Source of the DNA: Cyanobacteria bacterium M_surface_10_m2_119
GTDB lineage: Bacteria; Cyanobacteriota; Cyanobacteriia; PCC-6307; Cyanobiaceae
Reading direction: 5' to 3'
Assembly (NCBI GenBank): GCA_016882525.1
Contig: VGPU01000002.1
Location: 1 to 64,000, forward strand
DNA: 64,000 nt
A model generated the notes under the pieces. That model was not told the origin of the DNA and did not search any database. It saw nothing but the letters and a program-made list of their open reading frames with translations. The translations under genes and the position numbers were made by a program. Shown here piece after piece: positions 53,574 to 63,331 of the stretch (positions are counted from its first letter, which is position 1; each line of letters starts with the position of its first letter).

Positions 53574-56336
53574 GTGGGTCACACCCTCGTCATCGTTGAG
53601 AGCCCCACGAAGGCCCGCACCATCCGCGGCTTCCTTCCCAAGGACTTCAAGGTGGAAGCCTCCATGGGGCACGTGCGCGACCTGCCCAACAACGCCAGTG
53701 AGATCCCGGCGGCCCACAAGGGCGAGAAGTGGGCGAACCTCGGCGTGAACACCGCCAACAACTTCGAGCCCCTCTACGTGGTGCCGAAGGACAAGAAGAA
53801 GGTGGTGAAGGAGCTCAAGGACGCTCTCAAGGGGGCCGACCAGCTGCTGCTGGCCACCGACGAAGACCGGGAAGGGGAATCGATCAGCTGGCACCTGCTG
53901 CAGCTGCTCAATCCGAAGGTGCCCGTCAAGCGGATGGTGTTCCACGAGATCACCAAGGAGGCGATCGGCCGGGCCCTGGAGCAGACCCGCGAGCTCGACA
54001 TGGAGCTGGTGCACGCCCAGGAGACCCGGCGCATCCTCGATCGGCTGGTGGGCTACACCCTCTCTCCGCTGCTGTGGAAGAAGGTGGCGTGGGGGCTCTC
54101 CGCCGGCCGCGTGCAGTCGGTGGCGGTGCGCCTGCTCGTGCAGCGCGAACGGGCGCGCCGGGCCTTCAAAAGCGGCAGCTACTGGGACCTCAAGGCCCGG
54201 CTGGAGCAGGGCGGCAGCGGTTTTGAGGCCAAATTGAGCCAGCTGGGCGGCGTGAAGATCGCCGGCGGCAGCGATTTCGACGAGAGCACCGGCGCCCTCA
54301 AGGCCGGCAGCAAGGTGCGCCTGCTCGCCGAAGCCGAGGCCCGCCAGCTGCGCGAGGCGGTGCTGGCCGCCCCCTGGTCCGTGGCGGCGGTGGAGGAGAA
54401 GCCCACCGTGCGCAAGCCGGTGGCCCCCTTCACCACCAGCACCCTGCAGCAGGAGGCAAACCGCAAGCTGCGACTCTCGGCCCGCGAAACCATGCGCACG
54501 GCCCAGGGGCTCTACGAGCGCGGCTTCATCACCTACATGCGCACCGACTCGGTGCACCTGAGCGAGCAGGCGATCAGCGCCGCCCGCAGCTGCGTGGCCG
54601 CCAAATATGGCCAGGAGTATCTGAGCCCCAGCCCGCGCCAGTTCTCCACCAAGGCCCGCAACGCCCAGGAGGCCCACGAGGCGATCCGCCCGGCCGGTGA
54701 GAGCTTCCGGGATCCCAGCGCCACCGGCCTCGATGGCCGCGACCTGGCCCTCTATGAGCTGATCTGGAAGCGCACCGTCGCCTCCCAGATGGCCGACGCC
54801 AAGCTCACGATGCTGAGCGTGGATCTGGAGGTGGATGGCGGAGCACTGGGCACCGCCAGCTTCCGGGCCAGCGGCAAGCGCATCGATTTTCCCGGCTTTT
54901 TCCGTGCCTATGTGGAGGGCTCCGACGATCCCGATGCGGCGCTGGAGGGTCAGGAGGTGCTGCTGCCGGCCCTGAACACCGGCGACCAGCCCGGCTGCCG
55001 GGAGGTAGAGGCCCTCGGCCACCAGACCCAGCCCCCCGCCCGCTACAGCGAGGCGGCTCTGGTGAAGATGCTGGAGAAGGAGGGCATCGGCCGCCCCTCC
55101 ACCTACGCCTCGATCATCGGCACGATCGTCGACCGGGGCTACGCCACCCTGTCCGGCAATGCCCTCACCCCCAGCTTCACCGCCTTTGCGGTGACGGCCC
55201 TGCTGGAGGAGCACTTTCCGGACCTGGTGGACACCAGCTTCACCGCCCGGATGGAGAACACCCTCGATGAGATCTCCCACGGCCAGGTGCAGTGGCTGCC
55301 CTACCTGGAGAGCTTCTACAAGGGTGAGAAGGGCCTGGAGGCCCAGGTGGCCCAGCGCGAGGGCGACATCGATCCCGGCGCCTCGCGCACCGTGGAGCTG
55401 GAAGGGCTGCCCTGCGTGGTGCGTATCGGCCGCTTCGGTGCCTATCTGGAGGCCAAGCGCGTGGCCGACGACGGCAGCGAGGAGCTGCTCAAGGCCACCC
55501 TGCCCCAGGAGATCACCCCGGCCGACCTCGATGCCGAGAAGGCCGAGCTGATTCTCAAGCAGAAGGCCGATGGGCCCGAGGCGCTCGGCGAGGATCCCGA
55601 GACCGGCGAGCTGATCTACCTCCTCTTCGGCCAGTACGGCCCCTACCTGCAGCGGGGCCAGGTGAGCGATGAGAACCCCAAGCCCAAGCGCGCCTCCCTG
55701 CCCAAGGGGGTGAAGCCGGAGGAGCTGAAGCTGGAGGATGCCCTGGGCCTGCTGCGCCTGCCGCGCCAGCTGGGCGAGCATCCCGAGGGCGGCAAGATTG
55801 AGGCCGGCCTGGGCCGTTTCGGTCCCTACGTGGTGCACCACAAGGGCAAGGGCGAAAAGGATTACCGCTCCCTCAAGGCCGAGGACGACGTGCTGATGGT
55901 GGGGCTCTCCCGCGCCCTGGAGCTGCTGGCGATGCCCAAGCGGGGCCGGGGCGGCCGCACCGCCCTCAAGGATCTGGGCACCCCCGAGGGCGCCGATGAG
56001 GCGATTCAGCTGTTCGATGGCCCCTATGGCCTCTACGTGAAGCAGGGCAAGGTGAACGCCTCCCTGCCGGAGGGCACCACCGCCGACACCATCACCCTGG
56101 AGCAGGCCCTGGAGCTGCTCGCGGCCAAGGCGGCCAGCGGCAAGGCCAAGGGCCGCAAGCCGAGTGCGAAATCCGCCGCCGGCAAGTCGCCTGCAGGCCG
56201 ATCGACGGCCGCCAAGGCGAGCACCGCCAAGGCTTCCGCAGCCAAGACGGCGGCGGCGAGGAAGACGCCTGCCACCACCAAGACAGGCCGTCTGCGTGCC
56301 AGCGCCGTGCGGGTGATCAAGGCGGCCGATAGCTGA
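53574..56336 (+). CDS. topA: DNA topoisomerase I
   Basis: Topoisomerase I relaxes negative supercoils. The Toprim domain starts [20 protein letters not shown] and has TDEDREGES. The active-site tyrosine is in [16 protein letters not shown]. Several C-terminal Topo-C repeats follow ([37 protein letters not shown] and [11 protein letters not shown]), with no zinc-finger cysteines. The last 65 residues are a Lys/Ala/Ser-rich histone-H1-like tail. By comparison with relatives beginning [10 protein letters not shown], the GTG at 53574 is the start rather than 53475. Confidence 0.94.
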   Translation: MGHTLVIVESPTKARTIRGFLPKDFKVEASMGHVRDLPNNASEIPAAHKGEKWANLGVNTANNFEPLYVVPKDKKKVVKELKDALKGADQLLLATDEDREGESISWHLLQLLNPKVPVKRMVFHEITKEAIGRALEQTRELDMELVHAQETRRILDRLVGYTLSPLLWKKVAWGLSAGRVQSVAVRLLVQRERARRAFKSGSYWDLKARLEQGGSGFEAKLSQLGGVKIAGGSDFDESTGALKAGSKVRLLAEAEARQLREAVLAAPWSVAAVEEKPTVRKPVAPFTTSTLQQEANRKLRLSARETMRTAQGLYERGFITYMRTDSVHLSEQAISAARSCVAAKYGQEYLSPSPRQFSTKARNAQEAHEAIRPAGESFRDPSATGLDGRDLALYELIWKRTVASQMADAKLTMLSVDLEVDGGALGTASFRASGKRIDFPGFFRAYVEGSDDPDAALEGQEVLLPALNTGDQPGCREVEALGHQTQPPARYSEAALVKMLEKEGIGRPSTYASIIGTIVDRGYATLSGNALTPSFTAFAVTALLEEHFPDLVDTSFTARMENTLDEISHGQVQWLPYLESFYKGEKGLEAQVAQREGDIDPGASRTVELEGLPCVVRIGRFGAYLEAKRVADDGSEELLKATLPQEITPADLDAEKAELILKQKADGPEALGEDPETGELIYLLFGQYGPYLQRGQVSDENPKPKRASLPKGVKPEELKLEDALGLLRLPRQLGEHPEGGKIEAGLGRFGPYVVHHKGKGEKDYRSLKAEDDVLMVGLSRALELLAMPKRGRGGRTALKDLGTPEGADEAIQLFDGPYGLYVKQGKVNASLPEGTTADTITLEQALELLAAKAASGKAKGRKPSAKSAAGKSPAGRSTAAKASTAKASAAKTAAARKTPATTKTGRLRASAVRVIKAADS

Positions 56337-56833
56337 TGGGCAGCCGGCAGCTGGTGATGGGGCTCGGGCTGGCGGTGGCGGTGGCCGGATGCAGTGGCAC
56401 GCCATTGGGCGAGCGTCTCAGCGCCAGCTTTCCCCAGGCCGGCGGCGGCTCCGCTCCCCAGGCCGCGCCAGCAACGCCGGCACCTTCGCCGGCTCCGGGC
56501 CCTCCCTCCGCCGGCTCTGCCGCCCCCACGCCTGGCCCCCCAGCAGCCCCCAAGCCGACCCGGCCCGCGGAGCGTTCCCAGGGCCCCTCCCCCAGGCCAG
56601 CCAGCCAGCCAGCTCCGGCTGCCAAGGCCCTGCCACCGGCGCCCTACAGGCTCACCCTGCGCCTGCCGGCCGCCGATCCTGCAGCCCCTGCCGAGGCGGT
56701 CACCCAGGCCCTCAGGGCAGCAGGAGTCTCATTTGAGGTGGAGCGGATCGAGCAGGCTCCTCCAGCTCCCGCCAGCCCTGTGATGTCAGCACCGGCCCCT
56801 GCCACGTCCCAACCGGCTCCCCCTCCCCGCTGA
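56336..56833 (+). CDS. Proline/alanine-rich lipoprotein
   Basis: A 165-aa protein with a lipobox-type signal peptide (LVMGLGLAVAVAGCSG; Cys19 the likely acylated residue). A long Pro/Ala-rich linker runs from about residue 40 to 100. A short globular part follows (YRLTLRLPAADPAAPAEAVT to VSFEVERIEQ) and a second Pro-rich tail. No family recognised. Its ATG overlaps the topA stop by one base. It could be an outer or inner membrane lipoprotein. Confidence 0.7.
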   Translation: MGSRQLVMGLGLAVAVAGCSGTPLGERLSASFPQAGGGSAPQAAPATPAPSPAPGPPSAGSAAPTPGPPAAPKPTRPAERSQGPSPRPASQPAPAAKALPPAPYRLTLRLPAADPAAPAEAVTQALRAAGVSFEVERIEQAPPAPASPVMSAPAPATSQPAPPPR

Positions 56834-56898
56834 TCCCGCCCAGCAACCCGGTCGATCGATCCAGCCCAACGCCTCCATCCCTCTGCCTCACCCCGCTG

Positions 56899-57570
56899 AT
56901 GGCTGTGCCCCCATCCCGTTCCCCCCGCGGTGGCCAGCTCAGTGCCCGCCAGGCCCGCCAGCTGATGGACACCGCCTACCTGGCTGCCGCCACGGGGCTT
57001 CTCTGGGTCGCGCTCTACTACCTGCCCGTCGGCAGCCCCCTCTTTCGCCTGGCCCTTCCCCTGCCACTCACCCTCCTCCAGTTGCGCCATGGCTGGCGCT
57101 GCGCCGTGGAGGGTCTGCTGGTCACGGCCCTGCTCCTGGTGGCCTTGATGGGCCCGATCCGCGGCCCCCTGGTCGTCTTCCCCTATGGCCTTCTCGCCCT
57201 CTGGCTCGGCTGGTGTTGGCGACGGCGCACCAGCTGGTGGCTGAGCTGGGGAGTGGGCAGCGTGATCGGCACCCTCGGATTTCTCGTGCGCGTGGCGGTG
57301 CTGTCGGTGATGGTGGGTGAGAACCTCTGGGTGGTGATCACCACCGCCGCTGCGGGCCTGCTCGAGCGCCTCGCCGGTGGGGTGGGCCTGGCCGCAGCTG
57401 TGGATCTGGCCCAGGTGCAGGTGGCCGCAGTGCTGCTGGTGTGGGTGCAGAACCTGATCATCGTGCTCGCGCTCCACGCGGTGGCCTATTGGATCTTTCC
57501 GCGCCTGCAGGCTCCGATCAGCGAGCCTCCTGCTGCTCTGCGGGCTCTGGTGGCACTGGATCCACTCTGA
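56899..57570 (+). CDS. DUF2232 membrane protein
   Basis: A 223-aa integral membrane protein with about six hydrophobic segments, including AYLAAATGLLWVALYYLPVG, LFRLALPLPLTLLQLRHGWR and ALLLVALMGPIRGPLVVF. The LPLPLTLLQLRHGWRC block is typical of DUF2232 (YybS-like). Function is unknown. It follows the lipoprotein gene on the same strand and may share a transcript with the CobT-like gene, which starts 20 bases after its stop. Confidence 0.82.
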   Translation: MAVPPSRSPRGGQLSARQARQLMDTAYLAAATGLLWVALYYLPVGSPLFRLALPLPLTLLQLRHGWRCAVEGLLVTALLLVALMGPIRGPLVVFPYGLLALWLGWCWRRRTSWWLSWGVGSVIGTLGFLVRVAVLSVMVGENLWVVITTAAAGLLERLAGGVGLAAAVDLAQVQVAAVLLVWVQNLIIVLALHAVAYWIFPRLQAPISEPPAALRALVALDPL

Positions 57571-57589
57571 TGCCGTTCCCCCTGGTGCC

Positions 57590-58693
57590 GTGATGCAGGC
57601 CGCCCAGCCGCCCCCGCAGTGGCAGCGCAGCCGGGTCCTGCTCCTGCTGGCGGCCACCGAGACCGCGGCCGTGCCGGGTATCTCCGCAGCCGGAGCGACC
57701 CCAGCCTCCCGCCTGGGTACCGCGGCCGCCGACGCCGAGCTTCTGCTGCGCGGTCCGGGGCCGGGGCGTCCCCATGCCCTGCCCCCGCTGCCGGCCGGGG
57801 TGAGCCCAGCCCTGATCAGCCATGTGGTGCTGCGGGAGCTGGGGCTGCTGGAGCGACTGGTCGTGGCAGACCTGGGCTGTGCCGTTGCGCCCGCCGTCCC
57901 CCACCTGCGCCTGCCGGGCCAGGAGGGCGACGGCCCTGCCCGCTGCCTGAGCAGTGGGCAGGCCATGGCTCTGGAGCGGGTGGAGGCGCTGCTGGCCAGG
58001 GGCAAGGCCTGGGGCCAGGCCTTGCCGCCTGGGGACCCTCTGGTGCTGGCCGAATGTGTGCCGGGTGGCACCACCACCGCCCTGGCCGTGTTGCGCGGGC
58101 TGGGGCTGGCCGCCGATGGGCTGGTGAGCGGCAGCCTGCGCCGCAGCGCCCACGCCCTCAAGGCGGCCTTGGTGGATCAGGGTCTGGCCGCTGCAGCCCT
58201 GGAGGGCGAGAGCACTGTGCCGGCCAGGGTGCTGGCGGCGGTGGGTGACCCGATGCAGCCCCTGGCGGCCGGGTTGTTGCTGGCCGCCGCAGGCCGGGGT
58301 GTGCCCGTGCTGCTCGCCGGCGGCAGCCAGATGGCAGCGGTGCTGGCGGTGGCCCTGGCCCTGGCGTCTCCAGCCCAGCGCGCCCGGTTGGCGGCCGCCA
58401 CCTGGCTCGCCACCACCGCCTGGGTGGCGGAAGAGCCCGAGAGCGACCTTGAGCGCTTGCTGGCCCTGATCGCCGCCCGCTGGCAGGTGGAGCCGCGCCT
58501 GCGGGTGGCCGGGCTGCGATTCCATGCCTGCCGCAGCGCCGCCCTGCAGGATTTCGAGCGGGGCTTCGTGAAGGAGGGAGTGGGTGCTGGCGGCCTGGCC
58601 TGGATCTGGCAGCGCCTCGGGCGTGATCCAGCGGCCCTGGCCGAGGCCTGTGATCGGGCCTGCACACACTTGTTCGCCGAGGCCGGTGCTTAG
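57590..58693 (+). CDS. CobT-like nicotinate-nucleotide phosphoribosyltransferase family protein
   Basis: A 367-aa protein of the TIGR00303 family related to CobT, which activates the lower-ligand base of cobamides. Seen are PAGVSPALISHVVLRELG, ECVPGGTTTALAVLRGLG (the Gly-rich nucleotide site) and VPVLLAGGSQMAAVLAVAL. Cyanobacteria make pseudocobalamin with an adenine lower ligand, so the base activated may differ from dimethylbenzimidazole. No other cobalamin gene is nearby. Two adjacent ATGs begin it. Confidence 0.82.
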   Translation: MMQAAQPPPQWQRSRVLLLLAATETAAVPGISAAGATPASRLGTAAADAELLLRGPGPGRPHALPPLPAGVSPALISHVVLRELGLLERLVVADLGCAVAPAVPHLRLPGQEGDGPARCLSSGQAMALERVEALLARGKAWGQALPPGDPLVLAECVPGGTTTALAVLRGLGLAADGLVSGSLRRSAHALKAALVDQGLAAAALEGESTVPARVLAAVGDPMQPLAAGLLLAAAGRGVPVLLAGGSQMAAVLAVALALASPAQRARLAAATWLATTAWVAEEPESDLERLLALIAARWQVEPRLRVAGLRFHACRSAALQDFERGFVKEGVGAGGLAWIWQRLGRDPAALAEACDRACTHLFAEAGA

Positions 58694-58703
58694 GGTTCGG
58701 CCC

Positions 58704-59732
58704 ATGCCCGCTCCCGCCGATCCACTGCTGCGCCGTCGCCAGTTCCTCCAGCTGGGACTGGGCGCCTCGGCTCTGCTGGCTCTGCCTGGCTGCCGCACGG
58801 ATGGGGCCCAGGAGCTGCTGGGGGCTGCCGGGGAGCAGCCAGCCAGCTGGCTGCGGGATCTTCCCAGGGGCTGGCGCAGCCGGAGCCTGCCCGATCCAGC
58901 CGCTGTGCTGGCTCGCCTGCAGCCCGGAGCACCAGGGCCGGTTCCTGCCCTGGTGGGTCTGGGCGACGGCTGGGCTTCCACCCAGCCCCCTACCCACTGG
59001 CGCCCCCTGGAGGCGGCGCCCTTGTTGGAGCGTCTGGCGGCCTGGGCCGCCCCCGTGAGCCGCCTTTTCGCCGCGCCGGGACAGCCGGCCTTCGCCTTCC
59101 CCTGGGCCTACAGCCCCTGGGTGCTGGCCTTGCGCTCCCGGGGTGTCCTGGCCGCCCGCGGGGCGGAGGGCTGGTCGTTGCTGCTCGATCCCAGCCTGCG
59201 GGGGCGACTGGTGCTGCCGTCGAGCCCTCGCGTCTGCATCGAGCTGATGGGCCGGGATTTCGAGCGCATCCAGGCGCTGCGCCGCCAGGCCCTGGCCCAC
59301 GATGATCGCCATGGCCTCAACCTGCTGCTGAGCGGCAAGGCTCAGGCAGCGGTGCTGCCGCTGCGGCGGTTGCTTCCGCTCCTGCGCCGGGATCAGCGCC
59401 TGGCGGTGGTGCTGCCCGAGGGTGGTGCGCCCCTGAGCTGGCAGCTGCTGCTGCGCCCCGCCGGCAGCGCCGCCCCTGCTCCGCTCGATTGGATGGCCGC
59501 GGCCCTGGAGGCCCCCCTGCTGCCGGCGCTGCTGCAGGGGGGCTGGGTACCTCCCCTCCCTCGGGCGGTTCTGGAGCCCCTGGTGCGGCGTTTCCCCCAG
59601 CCCATCGCCGGATTGCTGTTGCCGCCGGAGGCCTGGCTGGACCGCTCCTGGAGTCTGCCGCCGCTGAACACCGCCGAGCGCCTGGCCCTGCAGACGGTCT
59701 GGGACGCTGCCGCTCCTGATCGGCCTGCCTGA
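58704..59732 (+). CDS. Tat-type exported substrate-binding-like lipoprotein
   Basis: A 342-aa protein. The leader LLRRRQFLQLGLGASALLAL has a twin-arginine-type motif (RRRQFLQ), followed by a lipobox LPGC at about residue 30. The mature part resembles a periplasmic binding protein of the polyamine/iron class: FAFPWAYSPWVLALRSRGV, LVLPSSPRVCIEL and GLNLLLSGKAQAAVLPLRRL. Ligand unknown, and no permease gene adjoins it. ATG 58704 (MPAPADPLLRRR) is chosen; the upstream ORF extension overlaps the CobT-like gene. Confidence 0.75.
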   Translation: MPAPADPLLRRRQFLQLGLGASALLALPGCRTDGAQELLGAAGEQPASWLRDLPRGWRSRSLPDPAAVLARLQPGAPGPVPALVGLGDGWASTQPPTHWRPLEAAPLLERLAAWAAPVSRLFAAPGQPAFAFPWAYSPWVLALRSRGVLAARGAEGWSLLLDPSLRGRLVLPSSPRVCIELMGRDFERIQALRRQALAHDDRHGLNLLLSGKAQAAVLPLRRLLPLLRRDQRLAVVLPEGGAPLSWQLLLRPAGSAAPAPLDWMAAALEAPLLPALLQGGWVPPLPRAVLEPLVRRFPQPIAGLLLPPEAWLDRSWSLPPLNTAERLALQTVWDAAAPDRPA

Positions 59733-59758
59733 TCCGGGGCCTGGGCCGGGAGCACTGC

Positions 59759-60958
59759 TCAGCCCCAGAGACGCCGCCGCGGGGCGGCCGCCAGCCGGCG
59801 ATGGGTGTCAGCCAGGAGGGCGGGGATGGGCAGGGTCAGGGGGCAGCGGGGCAGACAGGCGCCACACCCCTGGCAGGCCTCGGCATTGAGCGCTTCCCAC
59901 CAGTGGCCGGCTCGGCCGATTAGGTTGTAGCGCTGGCCCGCGAAGACCTCCATGCCGTGGCCGACGGCCAGGTTGCGCAGGCGCAGCAGCTCGGGGATCG
60001 GCACCGCGTTGGGGCAGGGCAGGCAGGCGCGGCACTGGCCGCAGCGCTCGGCGCCCAGGCGTTCCCGGCCGGCCGTGCCGAGGCGTGTCAGGGCCTGGCG
60101 CTGCTCCGGGCTGAGCCAGGGGGGCTGGGCCTCGGCAGCGGTGCTCGCCGGGCTGGATGGGCTGCACCAGCCACCGGCCGGCGAGGGCCCGCCGATGGCG
60201 GCGGCCCAGGCCAGATCGCTGGGCTGCTCAGCCCCCAGGCTCAGGGTGGAGACCCCCTGGTCGAGCAGAAAGCGGTAGGCCAGCTCCAGGGGGTGGAACG
60301 GGGCGCAGTCGGCCAGCAGCTCGGGTGGTGGGTCGTAGAGACGGCCACCCTTGTCGGCCGGGGAGATCGCCAGCACGCCGATGCCCTCGGCCAGGGCGGC
60401 GCGGGCCAGGGGCAGGCGGGTCTGGTCGAAGAGGTGCAGGTGCAGGCTGCAGGCCTGGAAGCGGCCCGTGGCCAGGGCGGCTTCGATCAGCTCAGGTGAG
60501 CCGTGGCTGGTGAAGCCCACCTGCCCCACCAGGCCCTCGCCGGTGGCCCAGGCCAGCAGTTCGGCGCCCGGGCCCTGGTGGGCCCACGCCAGGTGCTCGG
60601 GCAGGTTGAGGCCGTGCACCGCCAGGGTGGTGAGCTGGGGGATCCCCAGGCGCTTGAGAATCGCCCGCAGCTGCTGCTGGGCGGTGGCGAGGTCGCTGCC
60701 GGGCAGCAGCTTGCTGGTGATGCGCCAGCCGCCCTCCGGTCGCAGTCCGTGCTGCGCGAGCGCGGCCAGGGCCTGGCCCAGAAAGCTCTCGGCGGGCCCG
60801 TAGGCCGGGGCCGTCTCCAGGTGGTTGAGGCCGGCGGCCAGGGCGGCGCGCAGCACCGCCTCCATCTGGGCGGGGCTGCCCAGGGCCCGCATCGTGCCCA
60901 GGGTGAAGACCGACACCGGCGGGCCGGCGCCGTAGGGGCGCTGGTGGCCCGTGATCAA
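59759..60958 (-). CDS. Aldo/keto reductase with C-terminal ferredoxin-like domain
   Basis: A 399-aa protein. Residues 1-270 form an aldo/keto reductase barrel (LGTMRALGS, HLETAPAYGPAESFLGQALA). The C-terminal part has cysteine clusters CGQCRACLPCPNAVPIP and CQGCGACLPRCPLTLPIP, consistent with iron-sulfur clusters. Such AKR-ferredoxin fusions occur in cyanobacteria and may couple reduction to ferredoxin; substrate unknown. The start is a TTG at 60958 overlapping the DUF151 stop (TTGA). Confidence 0.85.
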   Translation of the reverse strand: MITGHQRPYGAGPPVSVFTLGTMRALGSPAQMEAVLRAALAAGLNHLETAPAYGPAESFLGQALAALAQHGLRPEGGWRITSKLLPGSDLATAQQQLRAILKRLGIPQLTTLAVHGLNLPEHLAWAHQGPGAELLAWATGEGLVGQVGFTSHGSPELIEAALATGRFQACSLHLHLFDQTRLPLARAALAEGIGVLAISPADKGGRLYDPPPELLADCAPFHPLELAYRFLLDQGVSTLSLGAEQPSDLAWAAAIGGPSPAGGWCSPSSPASTAAEAQPPWLSPEQRQALTRLGTAGRERLGAERCGQCRACLPCPNAVPIPELLRLRNLAVGHGMEVFAGQRYNLIGRAGHWWEALNAEACQGCGACLPRCPLTLPIPALLADTHRRLAAAPRRRLWG

Positions 60959-61569
60959 CCGCCGTCGCCGGAGGGGTTCTCCGGCTGGGAGTCGCCCTCC
61001 TCGGTCGGTGGCGTTTCGCCGGCTTCCGCCGGCTCGGGCTGGGCCTGGCTCAGGTGGCGCACCAGTTCAGCCGGGCTCACAGAATCGAGGAAGCGGCGGA
61101 ACTGGTCCTGGTCTTCGGCGTCGGCCTCCGCATCCACGGGGATGGAGGCATCCGCCACCACTTCCTCCAGCATCCAGATCGGGCTGCCGGTGCGCACGGC
61201 CAGGGCGATGGCATCGCTCGGCCGGGCATCCAGTTCGAGGGCGCCCCCACCCCCGCCGCCCTGACTCTTGGTCGCTGCGGCGTCGTCGCTGCGCTGGAGC
61301 TTGAGCACCGCCCGGAAGGTGCTGTCTTCGATGGTGTGGATCACCACGCGCTCCAGCTGCAGCCCGCCGGCGTCCAGCAGGGCCACCATCAGGTCGTGGC
61401 TGAGGGGGCGCGGCGGCGGCTCATCGCCGAGGCCCGCCAGGATGTTCTGGGCCTGGGCCTGGTCGATCCAGATCGGCACCTGCCGGCGGCCGGAGGGGTC
61501 GCGCAGGAGCACGATCGGGCTGCGGCTGGCCGCATCCAGGGCGATGCCGGCGACGCGCATTTCCACCAT
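60955..61569 (-). CDS. Bifunctional nuclease family (DUF151) protein
   Basis: The 204-aa protein has the DUF151 domain at residues 1-140: EMRVAGIALDAASRSPIVLL, VPIWIDQAQAQNILAGL, RPLSHDLMVALLDAGG, and DARPSDAIALAVRTGSPIW. The family is linked to RNase/DNase activity in plants; the bacterial role is unsettled. A Gly-run (GGGGGGALEL) sits before the conserved block, and the C-terminus is acidic and disordered. Its stop overlaps the aldo/keto reductase start. Confidence 0.86.
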   Translation of the reverse strand: MVEMRVAGIALDAASRSPIVLLRDPSGRRQVPIWIDQAQAQNILAGLGDEPPPRPLSHDLMVALLDAGGLQLERVVIHTIEDSTFRAVLKLQRSDDAAATKSQGGGGGGALELDARPSDAIALAVRTGSPIWMLEEVVADASIPVDAEADAEDQDQFRRFLDSVSPAELVRHLSQAQPEPAEAGETPPTEEGDSQPENPSGDGG

Positions 61570-61621
61570 GGTGTGGCGAGCCCCTTTGCCCGATTATGGC
61601 CAGCAGACCGCGGGGGGGCCG

Positions 61622-62293
61622 ATGTTCACCGGATTGGTGCGGGCGACCGGGGTGATCGAGCGCGCCGCCGGTGGGGTGCGCCTGCGCTGGGAGGCCGCCG
61701 CCGAGGGCTGGGGGCCGGCCGAGCTGGCCCTGGGCGACAGCGTCGCTGTCGACGGGGTCTGCCTCACCGTGGCCGAGCGCCTCGCCGACGGTTTCCGCGC
61801 CGACGTCAGTGAGGAGACCCTGGCCCGCACCACCCTGGCGGCGAAGGCGCTGCGGCGGGCGCCGGTGAATCTGGAGCCGGCCCTGCGCCTGGCGGACCGT
61901 CTCGGTGGGCACCTGGTGAGTGGCCATGTGGATGGCCTGGGGCGGGTGGTTGCCGTGGAGCGCCAGGTGGCCTCCTGGCATCTGGAGCTGGCCTGGCAGG
62001 ACCCGGCCTATGGCCGTTACGTCTGCGAGAAGGCCAGCGTGGCCGTCGATGGCATCAGCCTCACGGTGGCGGGCTGCCAGCCCTCCGGAGACCGGTTCTG
62101 GATTGCGGTGATCCCCCACACCTGGGCGGCGACCACCCTGCAGGGCTTGCGGGTGGGGGATGCGGTGAACCTGGAGGCGGATCTGCTGGCCAAATACGCC
62201 GAGCGTCTCCTGGCCACCCGGCTGGCGGGTCCTGAAGCGTCCCCCTCGGCGATCAATCGGGACTGGCTGGTCGAACACGGGTGGTCTGCTTAG
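61622..62293 (+). CDS. ribE: Riboflavin synthase, alpha subunit
   Basis: Riboflavin synthase dismutates two lumazines to riboflavin. Its two homologous barrels are visible: MFTGLVRATGVIERAAG and LALGDSVAVDGVCLTVAE in the first, and GGHLVSGHVDGLGRVVAV with KASVAVDGISLTVAG in the second. Length is 223 aa. The start ATG 61622 follows the divergent DUF151 gene. The ORF track's longer form from 61268 is a shadow of that gene. Confidence 0.94.
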   Translation: MFTGLVRATGVIERAAGGVRLRWEAAAEGWGPAELALGDSVAVDGVCLTVAERLADGFRADVSEETLARTTLAAKALRRAPVNLEPALRLADRLGGHLVSGHVDGLGRVVAVERQVASWHLELAWQDPAYGRYVCEKASVAVDGISLTVAGCQPSGDRFWIAVIPHTWAATTLQGLRVGDAVNLEADLLAKYAERLLATRLAGPEASPSAINRDWLVEHGWSA

Positions 62294-62305
62294 GGTTGAG
62301 GGGCG

Positions 62306-62866
62306 ATGCACACCAGCGCCATGGCGGCAGCGGCCAGCCTGCGGGCGTTCACCCTGTTTGAGGGGGCCCTGATGCTGGTGCTGGGGGTGCTGGCCCTGGC
62401 CTTTCCGGTGCTGGCCTCCAAGTGGGTGACCGCCGTGGTGGCGGGGGCCTTCCTGGTGGGCGGCCTGATGGGCTGGATCGACAACCTGCTCCGGGCCCGC
62501 CTGCTCAGCCGCTGGCTCACCTTCTGGCGGCTGGTGGTCTCGACCCTGTTTCTGGTGGCCGGCGGCAGCATGATCCAGCAGCTGGGGGCCCCCGAGACCG
62601 CGCCCGTGGCCACCCTCGCCCTGGCCATCGGTGTGGTGTTTCTGCTGGAGGGCCTGGTGGCCCTGGGGGTCTCCCTCAGTCACCGGCAGGTGCGCGGCTG
62701 GGGCTGGGGCCTGCTCAACGGTCTGGTGACCGTGCTGCTGGGCCTGTTGATCCTGAGCATGGGCAGCTCAGGTCTCCTCAGCGTGCTGGGGTTGCTGGTG
62801 GGCGTGAGCTTCCTCTTCAGCGGCATCGACCTGCTGCGTTTCAGCGCCCGCTTCCACGATCCCTGA
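62306..62866 (+). CDS. HdeD family (DUF308) membrane protein
   Basis: A 186-aa protein with six hydrophobic segments in the HdeD pattern, for example FEGALMLVLGVLALAFPVLA, VVAGAFLVGGLMGWIDNLL and GLLSVLGLLVGVSFLFSGID. HdeD proteins contribute to acid or general stress tolerance in enterobacteria; their cyanobacterial role is untested. It starts 12 bases after ribE and may be cotranscribed. Confidence 0.86.
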   Translation: MHTSAMAAAASLRAFTLFEGALMLVLGVLALAFPVLASKWVTAVVAGAFLVGGLMGWIDNLLRARLLSRWLTFWRLVVSTLFLVAGGSMIQQLGAPETAPVATLALAIGVVFLLEGLVALGVSLSHRQVRGWGWGLLNGLVTVLLGLLILSMGSSGLLSVLGLLVGVSFLFSGIDLLRFSARFHDP

Positions 62867-62894
62867 GAACACCAGGGGCCGGGGCCGCAGCGCA

Positions 62895-63314
62895 TCAGCC
62901 TTCGGCGTCGCTGTCTTCGAGGGGCAGCAGCCAGATGGAGCCGGTTTCCGGGTGCAGTTCGATGCGGAATTCCTGCCCCGGCTCCAGGCCCATCCGCTTG
63001 GTGTAGGCATTGCCGATCAGCAGGTTGCCGTTGCCGTGCACCCGGGTGCGGAATTCGGCCTGGCGGCCCTTGCCACTGCCGGCACCGCCCGCACTCGCGC
63101 CACCCCCACCGGGCAGGCTGTAGCCCTTGGCCGCCACCAGCGCCCGGTAGAAGCTCTTACGCAGCACCCGTCCACTCGGGCCGACGTAGCCGCAGGCGCG
63201 GGCAATCTGATCCTCGGGCCGGTTGCTGAGGGCGCGGGCCTTATCGAGCAGGGCCTGGCCTTCCAACATGGCCGGTGGACGGGGATCGGGCCGGGGGGCG
63301 CTGCCGAATGCCAT
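62895..63314 (-). CDS. cyAbrB-type transcriptional regulator
   Basis: The 139-aa protein matches cyanobacterial AbrB (cyAbrB), whose AbrB-type swapped-hairpin domain is C-terminal: VHGNGNLLIGNAYTKRMGLE then FRIELHPETGSIWLLP. The N-terminal part (LLDKARALSNRPEDQIARAC) is the cyAbrB-specific region. cyAbrB proteins regulate carbon and nitrogen metabolism genes. ATG 63314 is chosen; an internal ATG (MLEGQALL, 63269) is possible. A Gly/Ser linker lies between the halves. Confidence 0.92.
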   Translation of the reverse strand: MAFGSAPRPDPRPPAMLEGQALLDKARALSNRPEDQIARACGYVGPSGRVLRKSFYRALVAAKGYSLPGGGGASAGGAGSGKGRQAEFRTRVHGNGNLLIGNAYTKRMGLEPGQEFRIELHPETGSIWLLPLEDSDAEG

Positions 63315-63331
63315 GGCGGGGACGGCTCGAG

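Noticed and set aside
53451-56405. 984-aa ORF antisense to topA, the longest on the track
   Set aside because: It is a mirror of the GC-rich topA codons, with repetitive Gly/Ala/Leu/His composition and no domain. topA on the plus strand has all topoisomerase motifs.
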